From the NCBI GenBank assembly GCA_950022295.1, contig OX465600.1:4898001-4962000 (forward strand): a DNA stretch of 64,000 nucleotides, read 5' to 3'. The translations under genes were made by a program, and so were the position numbers. The stretch's first letter is position 1, and every line of letters begins with the position of its first letter. Source of the stretch: Bromus sterilis. Its lineage: Eukaryota; Streptophyta; Magnoliopsida; Poales; Poaceae. This document shows positions 22,572 to 33,018 of the stretch, one piece after another. The notes beneath the pieces are model-generated. The model had not been told where the DNA came from and ran no database searches. It saw only the letters and a program-made list of their open reading frames with translations.

Positions 22572-23786
22572 CTAATGTCCCCAGGAGCCTCCTGCTCCAG
22601 GGTAGTACGGGTGAGTCCAAGGATCGTATGAGGCTTCCGGTGCGTACACCGAAGTCCTCGGATCCTCCCATGCAAAAGGATCCGCGCTCCAAGCAGAGGA
22701 AGACCCTTCACCAAACTGGGTGACGGTCTCTCCCTGGAAAGGTGGGAACTCACCATGCTCCTCCTCGTTGGGCACAACCCCCTCCATGGGGTTATGAAAC
22801 TGACGCTGGACCACGAACTCATCGAACTGGATAACATCAAAGGACCATCCGTTCCTGCGAGAAAAATCAAACAAAAGAGGTGCAGGTAGACGGATCTTGC
22901 GTTCCGTGGTAGCTCCGAAACGTAAGATATAATCAAGGTTACCAAACTCGGAAGTCATGGTAACAAACTTATGCCTTTTCATAGCAGCAAGATCAAAACT
23001 TAAATAAGTAAAAGGCTTATCATCGGGGTGTGGGGTGCCATTAATAGACTCTAGGATAAGTGTGGCATAAACGCCACCAAATAAGTCTCCCTTGTTACCG
23101 TTCATAGCAAGGCGTCGAGCAATTAAGGCACCCACATTATAATCAAACCTCCCTGAAAGGGCGGTTGCCAGGATAGCAATATCCGGTGCAGATATGTTGC
23201 TCGTGTTGTCACGAGCTAACACCCCTCTAGCAATATAATACGCAAAATACCTGAGGTGTGGAAATAAGATGCTGGAGATCTTTGACCGATGAATATCCCT
23301 CATATCCATGCTACAGAGCGAGTTGAAGACAGTTCTCAGCTCGGAGGTCTGAGAGCTCATCTTCGCCGTCTGTCCCACGTTCGGCACACCTATTATTTCA
23401 CAAAACCTTTCCAAAGGCATGGTCAAAAGATCATTATAAATTTTAAACTCAACAGAACTAGCATCAAGGTTATATCTAAAACTGTTAATGAAACAGGAAG
23501 TGAGTTTTTGATACTGGGTAACACGGCACGCTGCGAGCCGCGTCAAACCTGCATTAGCACAAAGATTATAAAACTCCTCCCTGATTCCCGCGGCATCAAG
23601 GAATTCATCGCACGGGAAAGTCATCGCACGTGCTTGGTTTGTGTCCTCCAACAACTCCAAGGGCACATGATCTTCGTTGTAGCTCACCTTAGCAGTCGAG
23701 GGTGAAGCTGCAGCTCTTGTAACGCGATCGGAGCGCTCGGGCCTCTTCTTCCCAAGCCACCCCTTTGCTCTTCCTAGCAAACTCAT
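22572..23786 (-). CDS. Element D accessory ORF, 404 codons, envelope-position protein
   Basis: Intact ORF from ATG (MSLLGRAKGWLGKKRPERSD) to stop. A basic N-terminus is followed by a globular region of about 250 residues and a Gly/Pro/Trp/Tyr-rich tail ending GAGGSWGH. Motif-like segments are VEFKIYNDLLTMPLERFCEI and FPHLRYFAYYIARGVLA. It has no polymerase, integrase or protease motif and no clear membrane segment. It lies where Athila-lineage elements carry their extra, envelope-position ORF, and its pattern resembles the globular part of element A's second ORF (29400-30150). It is the only uninterrupted element ORF of this size in the window. Function unknown; a domain of the plant transposon/Athila ORF type is my best guess. 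Confidence 0.7.
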   Translation of the reverse strand: MSLLGRAKGWLGKKRPERSDRVTRAAASPSTAKVSYNEDHVPLELLEDTNQARAMTFPCDEFLDAAGIREEFYNLCANAGLTRLAACRVTQYQKLTSCFINSFRYNLDASSVEFKIYNDLLTMPLERFCEIIGVPNVGQTAKMSSQTSELRTVFNSLCSMDMRDIHRSKISSILFPHLRYFAYYIARGVLARDNTSNISAPDIAILATALSGRFDYNVGALIARRLAMNGNKGDLFGGVYATLILESINGTPHPDDKPFTYLSFDLAAMKRHKFVTMTSEFGNLDYILRFGATTERKIRLPAPLLFDFSRRNGWSFDVIQFDEFVVQRQFHNPMEGVVPNEEEHGEFPPFQGETVTQFGEGSSSAWSADPFAWEDPRTSVYAPEASYDPWTHPYYPGAGGSWGH

Positions 23787-24573
23787 TTATGAAATTTTTG
23801 ACAAATTACAAAAACAAGGATTTAAACAAAGTGAGTTAAGCCAAACTACTCTCACTTACCTAAGGCACAAACTTGCATCAAAACTTGGAAAATAAAATTC
23901 TACACATGCATGCAAGCTCATATAAACAGCACCAAAAACTACTACATACTCACAAATGAAGCCACCAATCAAAAATCTAATTGGAGGGGTGAAGGAGTTA
24001 CATACCAGGGAGTATTTGCTCAAAATTTCATCTCGAATGGTGGGCTGTAAAGAGAGATCGAAAATCACCTCCAAGAACAGCAAGAACGCAAGACCTGGAG
24101 CAGAACTCGTGTTTTTGGAGAGAGAGGAAGGAGGAGGAAGAAGACGTACCTGGCTGGCTGCCCTGTGGGCCCCAGGCGCCCTGTGGGCGCGGCCAGGGGG
24201 CAGGCCGCGCCAGCTGGCCGCCTGGGCCACTGGTGGTCCCCCCTGGTCAGCCCCAGGTGCCTCTGGGTCACTCCCGGCATGGAAATTTTAATTTTAATTT
24301 TTCTGGAATTTTTCTGAAAACTTCACTGTTGAAAATTTCTCGGAGTTCAAAAAGCTGCAAAACTTTCTGAAAACTTAAAGCGGTGATTAGTATTGTGAAT
24401 CTTCAAAAACATAAAAACTTGGTACAGCAAAGAGAATGAAAGCTAAAGTAAATGAAAACATAACAGGCTTAACTTTTTTACCTATATAAAACAAGCTTAC
24501 TAGCAAGGTTGATCAAGTCTTACCAATAAACCAGCGATATATAGAACAAAAAGTCTCCCCTCTTATGAAGTGA
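23787..24573 (-). promoter_or_regulatory. Element D leader before the accessory ORF, with GC hairpin
   Basis: Non-coding, about 790 bp. It contains a perfect 9-bp GC stem, GGCGCGGCC (24186-24194) with GGCCGCGCC (24203-24211), resembling the hairpins of the C and D LTRs, followed on the minus strand by a GTACGT donor-like site near 24147-24152 and a CT-rich stretch. This may be a second, internal promoter and leader for the downstream ORF; that is inference. Confidence 0.4.
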
Positions 24574-27288
24574 TCATTGCACCTTCACTTTAATGGACAT
24601 TGTCCCCACCATAATGGTTTTGTATTTGTGGTGCACATGTAGTGGACAGTCCCATTCTCCAATCTTCACGGTCTCGATATTCTCTATAGAGTTAAGGCCA
24701 TGCCTCTTGTCGATCTTCTTTGGAAAATACACCGTGTGTTCTTTATCATCAACGTTGAAGGTGACCTTTCCTTTATTGCAATCAATGATAGCACCTGCGG
24801 TGTTAAGAAAAGGTCTACCAAGGATAATGGACATGCTCCCATCCTCGGGCATGTCAAGCACAACAAAATCTGTAAGGATCAAACAGTTAGCAACTTCAAC
24901 GGGTACATCCTCACAAATACCTATTGGGACAGCTGTTGACTTGCCAGCCATCTGAAGGGAGATATATGTAGGGATTAGTTTCTCTAAACAAAGCCTTTTG
25001 TAAAGAGAGAAAGGCATAACACTCACTCCTGCCCCAAGATCACATAAAGCAGTTCTGACGTAATTATTCTTTATGGAGCAAGGAATGGTGGGTATACCTG
25101 GATCACCGAGCTTCTTAGGAATCTTGTCACTGAAAGAGTAGTTAGCAAGCATAGTAGATATTGCCTCATTAGGAACTTTTCTTTTATTAGTAACAATATC
25201 TTTCATATATTTGGAATAAGAAGGTAACTTAATAGCATCAGTCAAAGAAATTTGAAGAAAAAGAGGCTTCATCCATTCACAAAATTTATTATAATGCTCT
25301 TCTTCTTTGGATTTGAGGGACTTACCTGGAAAGGGCATGGGTTTCTGTATCCATGGTTCTCTTTCCTTCCCATGTCTCCTTGCGATGAAGTCTTCTTTAG
25401 AGTACCTTTTGCGTTTATCGGGTGCTTCTTCTTCTCTTACCTCGGGAGAATCACCCTTCTCTTTGCCCTTTTCTTCAGGCTCGGCATCGTCTTCTGTTTC
25501 AGCATCAGAGGTAGATATGCTGTTAGGATCAACAACTGGCTTTTCACTTGTAATAGGATCATCGGGATTGTCAGCCTCCTTGTGTTTCTTCTTCTTCCTT
25601 TTCTTCTTTGGAGAGCCAACAATCTCGTCTTCTTCTTGCACTTGAGAATCTTGCTCGATCCTCTTTGGATGCCCCTCAGGATAGAGTGGGTCCTGGGTGT
25701 GTGTTCCACCCCTAGTTTTAATTCCGTAAGATTGTATGTCCTGTTTGGCATTATTAGCAAGAAAATCTTTTTGCACATTAGAAATTTGTTCAAGCTGAGT
25801 TTGAACCATATGAAAATGCTTAACAAGACATTTACCATCGTTAACTGTTCTCTCTAGAACATCACATAAACTTTTGATAGCAAGAGAATTATCATGCAAC
25901 TGACTTTGTAGCTTCCTATTGAAATGATCTTGCTTAACAATAAAATTATCAAGATCATCTAAACATTGGTCGGGAGGCTTACCTTTAGGGATGTCACTTT
26001 CAGTAAAGTCTAATAGAGAGTGTACCTCTACCAAGGGAGGATGAGTAGTAGGCTCACACAACTTCTCAATAGGCGGTAAATTCTTCACGTCTTCGGCTTT
26101 AATACCTTTCTCCTTTAGAGACTTCTTTGCTTCTTGCATATCTTCGGGGTTCAGAACAAGCATGCCCCTCTTTTTCGGTGGTAGAAGTGGTTCAGGAACG
26201 GACCAGTCTTCATAGTTCTTGGCAATTTTGCACATTAATTCTTCTGCATCGTCCGGTGTTCTTTCCCTGAAAACACAACTAGCACAACTATCCAGATAGG
26301 TTCTGGACTCATCGGTTAAACCAGCGTAAAATATACCAAGCAGTTCATTCTTGGGAATTCCATGTCCCGGCATAACTTTAAGTAAATCACAAAACCTCCC
26401 CCAAGCTTTAGGGAGGTGCTCATCCTGCAATTGTTTAAAGTTATAGATTCTTTGCAAAGCAGCATGCTACAGATGAGCTGGGAAATATTTATCAACAAAG
26501 AATTGGACTAAGTCCCGAGGACTCTTAATGGAACCATAGGGTAGTGCATCATACAATGATTTAGCGTCTTCCTTCAAAGAAAAAGGAAAAAGCTTGGTCA
26601 CATAGAAGTTTCGTATCTTCTCATCAGTAGTGAATAGGTTGCTTAACTCAGCGAGTTTGGTCACGTGTGCTATAGCATCATCATTTTCTCTGCCATAAAA
26701 GGGGTCAGCCTCGACTGTAGATATAAGTGAAAGATCAACAGAGAAATCATAATCAGGATCAGTGATGCATATAGGAGATGTGGCAAATTGAGGATCAGGA
26801 ATAACTTTGTTCTTCATGGCGTGCCTTTTGAGCAACTCTTTAACAGCACCAGGGTCAAAGTTGACACACTCTCTGAGTTCCCTGCAAAAATCATCGTCAA
26901 GAGTAACATAATCATCATTAAGGATTCTCTCCCTGAGTTCATCTAAGCTCGGGTAACCAAAGGTTTTGCAGGTAGGAATATAGGTAGCAGGGGTCTTGGT
27001 CTTGGATTTTGCTGCAGCCTTAGCAGTCTGAGTTTCAACATGGTGACCAAGAAAAGTAGCATCATCAAGAGTAGTGGAAGCATCATCAAAAGTATCAGAT
27101 ATAGTAACAGACTCAATAGAAGCATCATGTAGTGGTGGTGAAGAAAACTTACTCATAACAGAAGGTGAATCAAGTGTAGCACTAGTGTTTAGAACAGTAC
27201 CTTTTCTTGTACGGGATGGTAAGATCGGAACCTTGGGGTCTCCTTTCTTACCCATAGCGGATGATATGCAGCAGGCAGGATACTTCAA
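24574..27288 (-). pseudogene. Element D gag-protease polyprotein, one in-frame stop
   Basis: About 900 codons read from the minus strand with a single TAG at 26467-26469; the likeliest start is the ATG at 27255 (MGKKGDPKVPILPSRT), downstream of a possible start at 27288. The N-terminal part carries a plant retrotransposon gag domain (LFPFSLKEDAKSLYDALPYG, then FCDLLKVMPGHGIPKNELLG), of the type seen in Athila. A coiled-coil/polar middle has a Lys-rich KKKRKKKKHKE block and an acidic stretch. The C-terminus is a retropepsin-like domain with DLGAGVSVMPFSLYKRL and IILGRPFL. It ends without reverse transcriptase. The stop interrupts gag, so this copy probably does not make full-length protein. 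Confidence 0.85.
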
Positions 27289-27312
27289 GTAGACTTGTAA
27301 ATATTGCTATGC

Positions 27313-27330
27313 TCCCCGGCAACGGCGCCA
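27313..27330 (-). other. Element D primer-binding site, tRNA-Asp
   Basis: Reads TGGCGCCGTTGCCGGGGA on the minus strand, 12 bases inside the 5' LTR. Identical to the sites of C1 and C2. Confidence 0.9.
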
Positions 27331-27342
27331 GAAAACGCTGCT

Positions 27343-28726
27343 TGATGCCCCACAAACGTAAGGGATCGAGGTAGTCTTCGCGGGTAGGTTAACCCAATTT
27401 ATTGATTCGACACAAGGGGAGCCAAAAATTATTTATAAGCTTTCACTGTTGAGTTGTCAATTCAACCGCACCTGAAATATACTTGCTTGCAACAATAGAT
27501 AAGTGGTAATGGTAATATGATAGTGATGATAGCAACAGTAAAAGTGGATAGCAAAAGTGATAACTAATAACCAGCAGGATTGAAAACACTGTAGGCTAGG
27601 GAGATGCATGGTCGGGCGCTGCATGGATGAGAGTAAACATATAATAGATTCTAACACGGGGCAAGGCACACAGAAAAGCAATGATCATCTAGGCAAATAT
27701 CAAACAATAGGCATGTATCCCGTAGATAAGTGTACGTGCTTGCAATAAGAACTTGCACAACATCTTTTATCCTACCATCCCGCTACGAACGGGGCCAAAA
27801 GGAACTTATGGAGATTAAGGTGCTCCTGTCAAAGAGCACCGAAACAAAGCAATAAACTCAATGGATACATGGAATCCACAAATTATGTACCATCCCCTTT
27901 GGTGTCCCAAGCTGTCACCTTTGGGATCACCGGTTCCGGACCATAATAGGTGCATACAACTCATAGATAGGATCCAGAATACAAATATATTCATGAAAAC
28001 ACATAAGGTTCAGATCTGAAAACATGGCACTCGGGCACAAAGTGACAAGCATTAAGAACAACAAGTTGTAGCAAAGAAGATAAACACCAATCTAGATGAT
28101 AGGCAACATGCCCCCAACAATCTGACGAACTATTACATGATTAAACTCATCCAATCCCTACCATCCCCTTTGCCTACAGCAGGGAATTACTCACACATGT
28201 GAAGAGAAGTCATGGAGGATGGATGGAGTGGCGATGGTGATGACGATGGCGACGATCTCCCCTCTCCGGAGGCCAAATCAGCCTCCAGATTAGCCCCCCC
28301 GAAGAAGAACAGAGGGTGGCGGCGGCTCCGCGACGGAAACTGGGAAAACGACTTCTGTTCTGGGTTTTTCTCGTCACGGGGATAAATAGGAGCGTCGATA
28401 GGGCACTAGAGGAGGGGGGAGCAGCCCAGGCGGCCTGAGGGCGCGGCCCCACCCCTGGCCGCGCCAGGGGGGCGCCTGGGGCCCCCAGGGCTCCCCTCTG
28501 GTCCCACTTCTGGCTCCTGGCTCCTTTGGGTGCGTGGATTTTTAGGTAATTTTCTGGGAATTTTCTGGGACATCTAAAAATCCATTTTCCTGCGCACAAA
28601 TAAACCATACAGGCAGCTCTGCTGAAAACAGCGTTAGTCCGGGTTAGTTTCGTCCAAATCATGCAAGAATGAGGGCAAAACAATAGCAAAAGTGTTTGGA
28701 AAAGTAGATACGTTTGAGACGTATCA
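27343..28726 (-). repeat. Element D 5' LTR
   Basis: 1384 bp, the same length as the 3' LTR. GC-rich palindromic sequence near 28440-28475 contains CCTGGCCGCGCCAGG. On the minus strand a TATTTATC box at about 28381-28388 follows it and is the probable promoter. The large minus-strand ORF at 28210-28989 crosses the LTR border and is not a gene. Confidence 0.92.
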
Positions 28727-28731
28727 ATGAG

Positions 28732-30835
28732 CAGTCGAAGGAAACTCCTGAAACAGTTCCCACTCCTGCTCCGAAGCCAAAGCCTTCCCAGCCTAAACCA
28801 AAAGCTACAGCTCCACCCACCAAAACCCCCACACCTCCTCCTACCAAATCCACTCCCAAACAAACTCCACCACCAAAAGCTCCAACCCTCAAGCGAACTC
28901 CTACCCCAACTCCAACACCTGCACCAACCCCCGCACCCATTCCACCTCGTGCGCCCACACCAACACGTGTTCCATCTCCTGCACCACAAAGGACTCCCAC
29001 TCCACCTGCTGCTCCCGCACCACCTCCATCACCTCCCCATGAAGCAAATGAACACTCTCCATCCCACTCCAGAACCCATGGCACCCGAGACTTTTCCCCC
29101 GCCAGAACCGCTCAAGAATCTGAATCAAATGTGCCTCGCGTCGAAGCACACGAAGATGAAGATGAGCAAGTACAGCTACTGAATCTCTCGCAAGAGCAAG
29201 CGCTTATAGTCGCTCAAACTGTTGCCCCGTCTAGAGCCAATCAAATAGCTCATCTGCAAAGGTTTCGCGCTCATTCGCGTCCATGCCAAGACACCCAGCT
29301 TGAATCCAATTACCCTCGTGAAACATTTCCTATCTTCAAGGGTGCTGGTTTTTCTTCAAGGCATGGTCCGGATTTCAGCTTAGAACAACATCAGAGGCGT
29401 CACCGTTTCTTTGGTGTCAGTCCTTATGCTTTAGACCGTTCTACAGATGATCTTCGTTTCTGGACCACAGAGCAACAAATTTTATACACCAAAGTCTTCT
29501 GTCAGCAAGGTGTTTTGTTTAGGCACCGATATCTAGATATGAGAAGTCTTTCTACTGCCACTTGCTTCCATAACATCACCGAAACCATTGAGAACCAGAA
29601 TCTGACACGGTTGTTTGCTTTGAGCACTCTCTTCAATTCTGAACTCATCAAGAAATTCTATGCCACACTATATGTTTCTAGTGATGCAAATGAACCTAGC
29701 TCATGGACACTGGAATGGATGATCCAAGGTAAAATCTTCAGAATGTCTTCAGCCGAATTCATGGAGATAGTCAATATCCCAAGGCATTCTGGCGATCAAA
29801 AAAAGATTCACTTAGAGCATGATCTGACTGAAGAACAATTTGCTACCTTACTGGATACTGAAGTCACTGCAAACTATATTCCTGAAAACATTCACCCGAA
29901 GCATTTGAACTTCATCTCCAAGACTTGGTTCTACATATTGTCCAACTCTTTGATTCCATTGAGTACTGCTTCGGAAGAATCAAATATTTATCCAGAGACA
30001 AGGCATGCCATTATGAAGCTCACTCATGGTCTCATCTTTGACTTCGAAGACTGCTTCCTTAGGAATTTGGTTCATGCAGCAGAGCTGCCATTCACACTAA
30101 AGCCATATGCTCCCTGGCTGCAAGTTGTCTGCGACTATGGCAGGAATGAAGATTTTGTGGCTCGTCATCATCCGAATATTTTCCTTCCACCAGTACGTGA
30201 CACTTTGGAACTGTTGAGGAAGCCTAATGATCCTTTTTCCACATATGTTGGAGTGCGCCATGAAGTTAATGAGCGCAACTTATCAAAGAAATTTCAAAAA
30301 AGACTGCCACCACTTTGAAGTCAATCTTCGGTCGCAGCAAATGCTCGAAAACTTCATTGAAGAAAATCAGCGCCAGATGCAATTTCTTGCTGATGAAATC
30401 AACTGCGTTGGCAACATTGCGCTCAAACGTCATTCCTGGAAGGGACTCCGGAAATTCAACTCTATAAAAGGTCTTCGTAAAGATCGCATTTACAAAGAAT
30501 ATGAGCACCTCCAGCGAAACTTTTCCCGTGATGATACGGTGGAGCGCCAGAATCAAAATACCCCTCCCGTGCACAAGATTGATGAAGTCCTCTTCGTCAA
30601 CAAGCCAGAACCCATCAGGCCAGACACCGTCTCCGAAAACGACTCCATCACATCAAAGGATGATGACGGCCTCGACGACAGCGACCTCGACATCAACCTC
30701 ATCACTCAGACGCCACACGAAGCAATTCCTTCGTCTGCTTCCGAAGAAGAATCTTCTGGCGATCAATCTTCTTCGGATGAGTCTTCGTCCAGCTCTGCTT
30801 CGTCGGGCTCCAAGGGTGCTGATGCCGCGCAGTAG
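28732..30835 (+). pseudogene. Element A second ORF, C-terminal half
   Basis: Continues, in frame across the target duplication of D, the reading frame that stops at 19404. A Pro/Thr-rich region (28750-29040; repeats of the type TPTPTPAPTPAP) is followed by a globular region (about 29170-30290) with WMIQGKIFRMSSAEFMEIV and FISKTWFYILSNSLIPLST. A frameshift in an A run near 30290-30300 moves the frame; the continuation ends in an acidic, Ser-rich tail (SSDESSSSSASSGSK) and TAG at 30833-30835. No catalytic motif. The globular part resembles the 404-codon ORF of element D in length and hydrophobic pattern. The length of the whole protein before decay would be about 1,300 residues. Confidence 0.75.
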
Positions 30836-31376
30836 ATCTCTCGAACCTCTTCCCAACCTTTTTTCCAATCATTGATAAAAAGGGGGAGAATGAGGGCATC
30901 GATGAGTTAGATTTGCATCAGGGAACGGGCTTTTGCTATTCGCATTTTGCTTCACTTGGTTTAAGTTACAACAAACATTCCATTATCTTCGATTGGGTTG
31001 TAACTTAAGTTTACTTTCGGTTAGGTTACTCTTGTGATACACTTAAGTTTTAATAACCCTTTACACGCAAGTATTGCTTCGTATCCTCTATATTGCAGGT
31101 GGTTATTATTTTCTAAGTCACAGGTCATTGGAAGCAATTGCACACATTTCTGAACATATAAATTCAACTGCAATTGTCTTCTCTAAGATATTTGTTTTTC
31201 TCTCCACCGAAGAAATTTCTCTCAAGCATTAACTTCGATTATGTAAATCTTCGATGCTTGCATTCAGGGGGAGCGAAAAAACTTCATATCTTAGAGTTTG
31301 TCCCATCACTTCACAAAAACTTCAATATCTTTTATTGATGCATGTTTTGTCAACAATAGTCCAAAAAGGGGGAGAT
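30836..31376 (+). other. Element A 3' region with three polypurine tracts
   Basis: Non-coding. AAAAAGGGGGAGAATG lies at about 30877, CAGGGGGAGCGAAAAAAC at about 31265 and AAAAAGGGGGAGAT at 31363-31376, the last abutting the LTR. Repeated polypurine tracts before the 3' LTR are described for Sireviruses and support the lineage call. Confidence 0.75.
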
Positions 31377-32635
31377 TGTAAGAGCAAAGTTCTGGCCCCG
31401 TGTGTTTTGGATATTGTTGGACAAGACAGTAAAGAAACTAACAATGTTTTCTAGTGTAAACAGTTGAATAGGTTCCTGAAGGACAAGCTAGGTGATAAAG
31501 CTTCAGGGAAGGTTTTCAAGTTATCAAAACATTACCCCTTGAGCGAAGCTTAATCACGGAGGATGACCCCCCAAAAATGAAGGTGTCCTGAAGCTCAACT
31601 CATTGAAGGAAATGAAGAAAATGGCGCAAGACTTAGATGTTTTTGTGTAGTTCTTTTTCTGTTCTTTGAGTCATAGGACAAACCGTACTATCAAGAGGGG
31701 TCTTTAGTTTGTGGACACCGAAGTTATTGAGAAAATGCTCAGATCAAATCCACACCAAGTGAGAAGCCAGAGCGAAGAAATCTCATGTGTACTAAGTTAA
31801 GCTTCAGTAGCAAAGACTTCGTTCTTTGGCTTCTGAAGCAGAACTAAGTGTGTGAGTCAGCTTTACTTGTTCCGCAAGTAAAGTTGCGCAGTAATGACAA
31901 ATCCGACCGTTGTGGACACGTGTCAAGCTGTCACTTCGAGTCAATCTGGTCATTTCGCACCTCGGGATCTCCAACTATAAATACGCCGCTCCGTCCTCCA
32001 TTTGCGGGTGGATGCTCTAAGAACATTCCTGAGAGAGAGATTGAAGAGATCACCCCAAGAACACCACCGAAGCAAAACCCAAAACCCAGATTACTGAAGC
32101 CTAAGTCCCATTGATCTGAGTAGATTCGAGATGACTTACGTGAAATCTTACTAGCCTTTTTATCTTGGAGAACTTCAATTCTCCTAGACGGTTAGAGTAT
32201 CGACTTAAGAGAGCGAAGAGTAATTGTCGCCTCAAAGATCAAGTTTGTCAAAGGTTTCGGAGATTCCCTTGATAATCTACCCCGAGTCAAAACTGATCAA
32301 GCTCAAGGAGTTTGGTGCAGTGGAGCAACGGACGGAGAGAGATTTTCTCCAGGTGTTCAATCACCAGTCCCTCCAACCAGACGTAGCGCTTTGCAGAGCG
32401 TGAACTGGTCGGACAAACATCGCCGAGTCACAGTTCGTTTTACTTCAAGCATTTACCTTCCGTATTGCATTTGCTTCACAGTTATGCTTCAATGTGTTTT
32501 GATTCGCTGCATTTAGTTTCGCTTCCAGTTTTACTTCGCTGTTCCGCTTTACTTATGCTTCACTTCCTAGTTTTAGTCAAAAATTTGAAGTGATCATTCA
32601 CCCCCTCCCCCTCTGATCACATACTTGGACTTTCA
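31377..32635 (+). repeat. Element A 3' LTR
   Basis: 1259 bp, beginning TGTAAGAGCAAAG directly after the polypurine tract and ending TTGGACTTTCA. A CTATAAATA box at 31975-31983 lies mid-LTR, followed by a presumed R region starting near 32005. The 5' partner is outside the window, so the 3' border is judged from the CA terminus and the loss of element character after 32635. Confidence 0.75.
31975..31983 (+). promoter_or_regulatory. TATA box of element A LTR
   Basis: CTATAAATA about 600 bp into the LTR, preceded by GC/CT-rich sequence and followed by a purine-rich leader (GAGAGAGAGATTGAAGAG). Confidence 0.55.
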
Positions 32636-33003
32636 CTTATAATATAGTAGATTATAAACCGAAGAAAATTTACTGGAGCATAATTTTAAGGCACTATAAG
32701 TGGACGAATCTAGCTGATCCCCTAAATATAGTGGAATATTACAAAATCCACGGCGAGGTCATCGACGAGGTCCAAGGTCACCGGTGAGATCATTGTCGTT
32801 GATACGGGAAGTTGGCAACCAGCCAAAGATGGCCTTCAAGTGAAAAGAAATTGTAATCCAGGTTTGAGTGACCGAGTATATTTTGGGTTGAATGGGTGAA
32901 GCCTTATAATAGTGAAGTATATTTTCAGACGCTATAGGTTGTTAGGGATCGGCTAGATAACGATTAGTGACGTATAATAAAAAATATACTCCCCTAACCG
33001 ATT
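32636..33003. other. Unannotated spacer
   Basis: AT-rich, no ORF and no recognisable repeat. It is the left flank of the target site of the retroposed sequence that follows. Confidence 0.5.
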
Positions 33004-33018
33004 ATAAATTATCGGCTA

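Larger units (their letters stand above)
19405..28726 (-). mobile_element. Element D: Athila-like Gypsy LTR retrotransposon without RT/integrase
   Basis: Complete insertion on the minus strand with two 1384-bp LTRs (27343-28726 is 5', 19405-20788 is 3') and an exact 5-bp target duplication atgag (19400-19404, 28727-28731). The tRNA-Asp primer site (27313-27330) and the gag type indicate the Athila lineage. Genes in element order: gag-protease (27288 to 24574, one in-frame TAG), a leader of about 790 bp, then a 404-codon ORF (23786 to 22572). No reverse transcriptase, RNase H or integrase exists between them, so D depends on another element for transposition. Confidence 0.92.
1..32635 (+). mobile_element. 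Element A: Copia LTR retrotransposon, Sirevirus-like, 5' end outside window
   Basis: The backbone of the left half of the window. In order it shows a gag-pol junction, protease, integrase, reverse transcriptase and RNase H (Copia order, to 3787), a leader with promoter signals, a second large ORF, three G-rich polypurine tracts and a 3' LTR starting TGTAAGAGC at 31377 and ending CA at 32635. It is split by element B (3913-16530) and element D (19405-28726). Sireviruses (the lineage of SIRE1 and Triticeae Maximus) are known for an extra ORF after pol and repeated polypurine tracts, which fits. The lineage name is inference; the Copia assignment is read from domain order. Its 5' LTR, primer site and most of gag lie before position 1. 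Two in-frame stops and two frameshifts in the visible coding parts, plus the nested insertions, make it defective. Confidence 0.85.

Noticed and set aside
23289..23705. 138-codon plus-strand ORF
   Set aside because: Antisense shadow of the 404-codon ORF of element D.
28210..28989. 259-codon minus-strand Trp/Gly/Arg-rich ORF
   Set aside because: Antisense of the Pro-rich part of element A's second ORF fused to D LTR sequence; crosses the insertion border.
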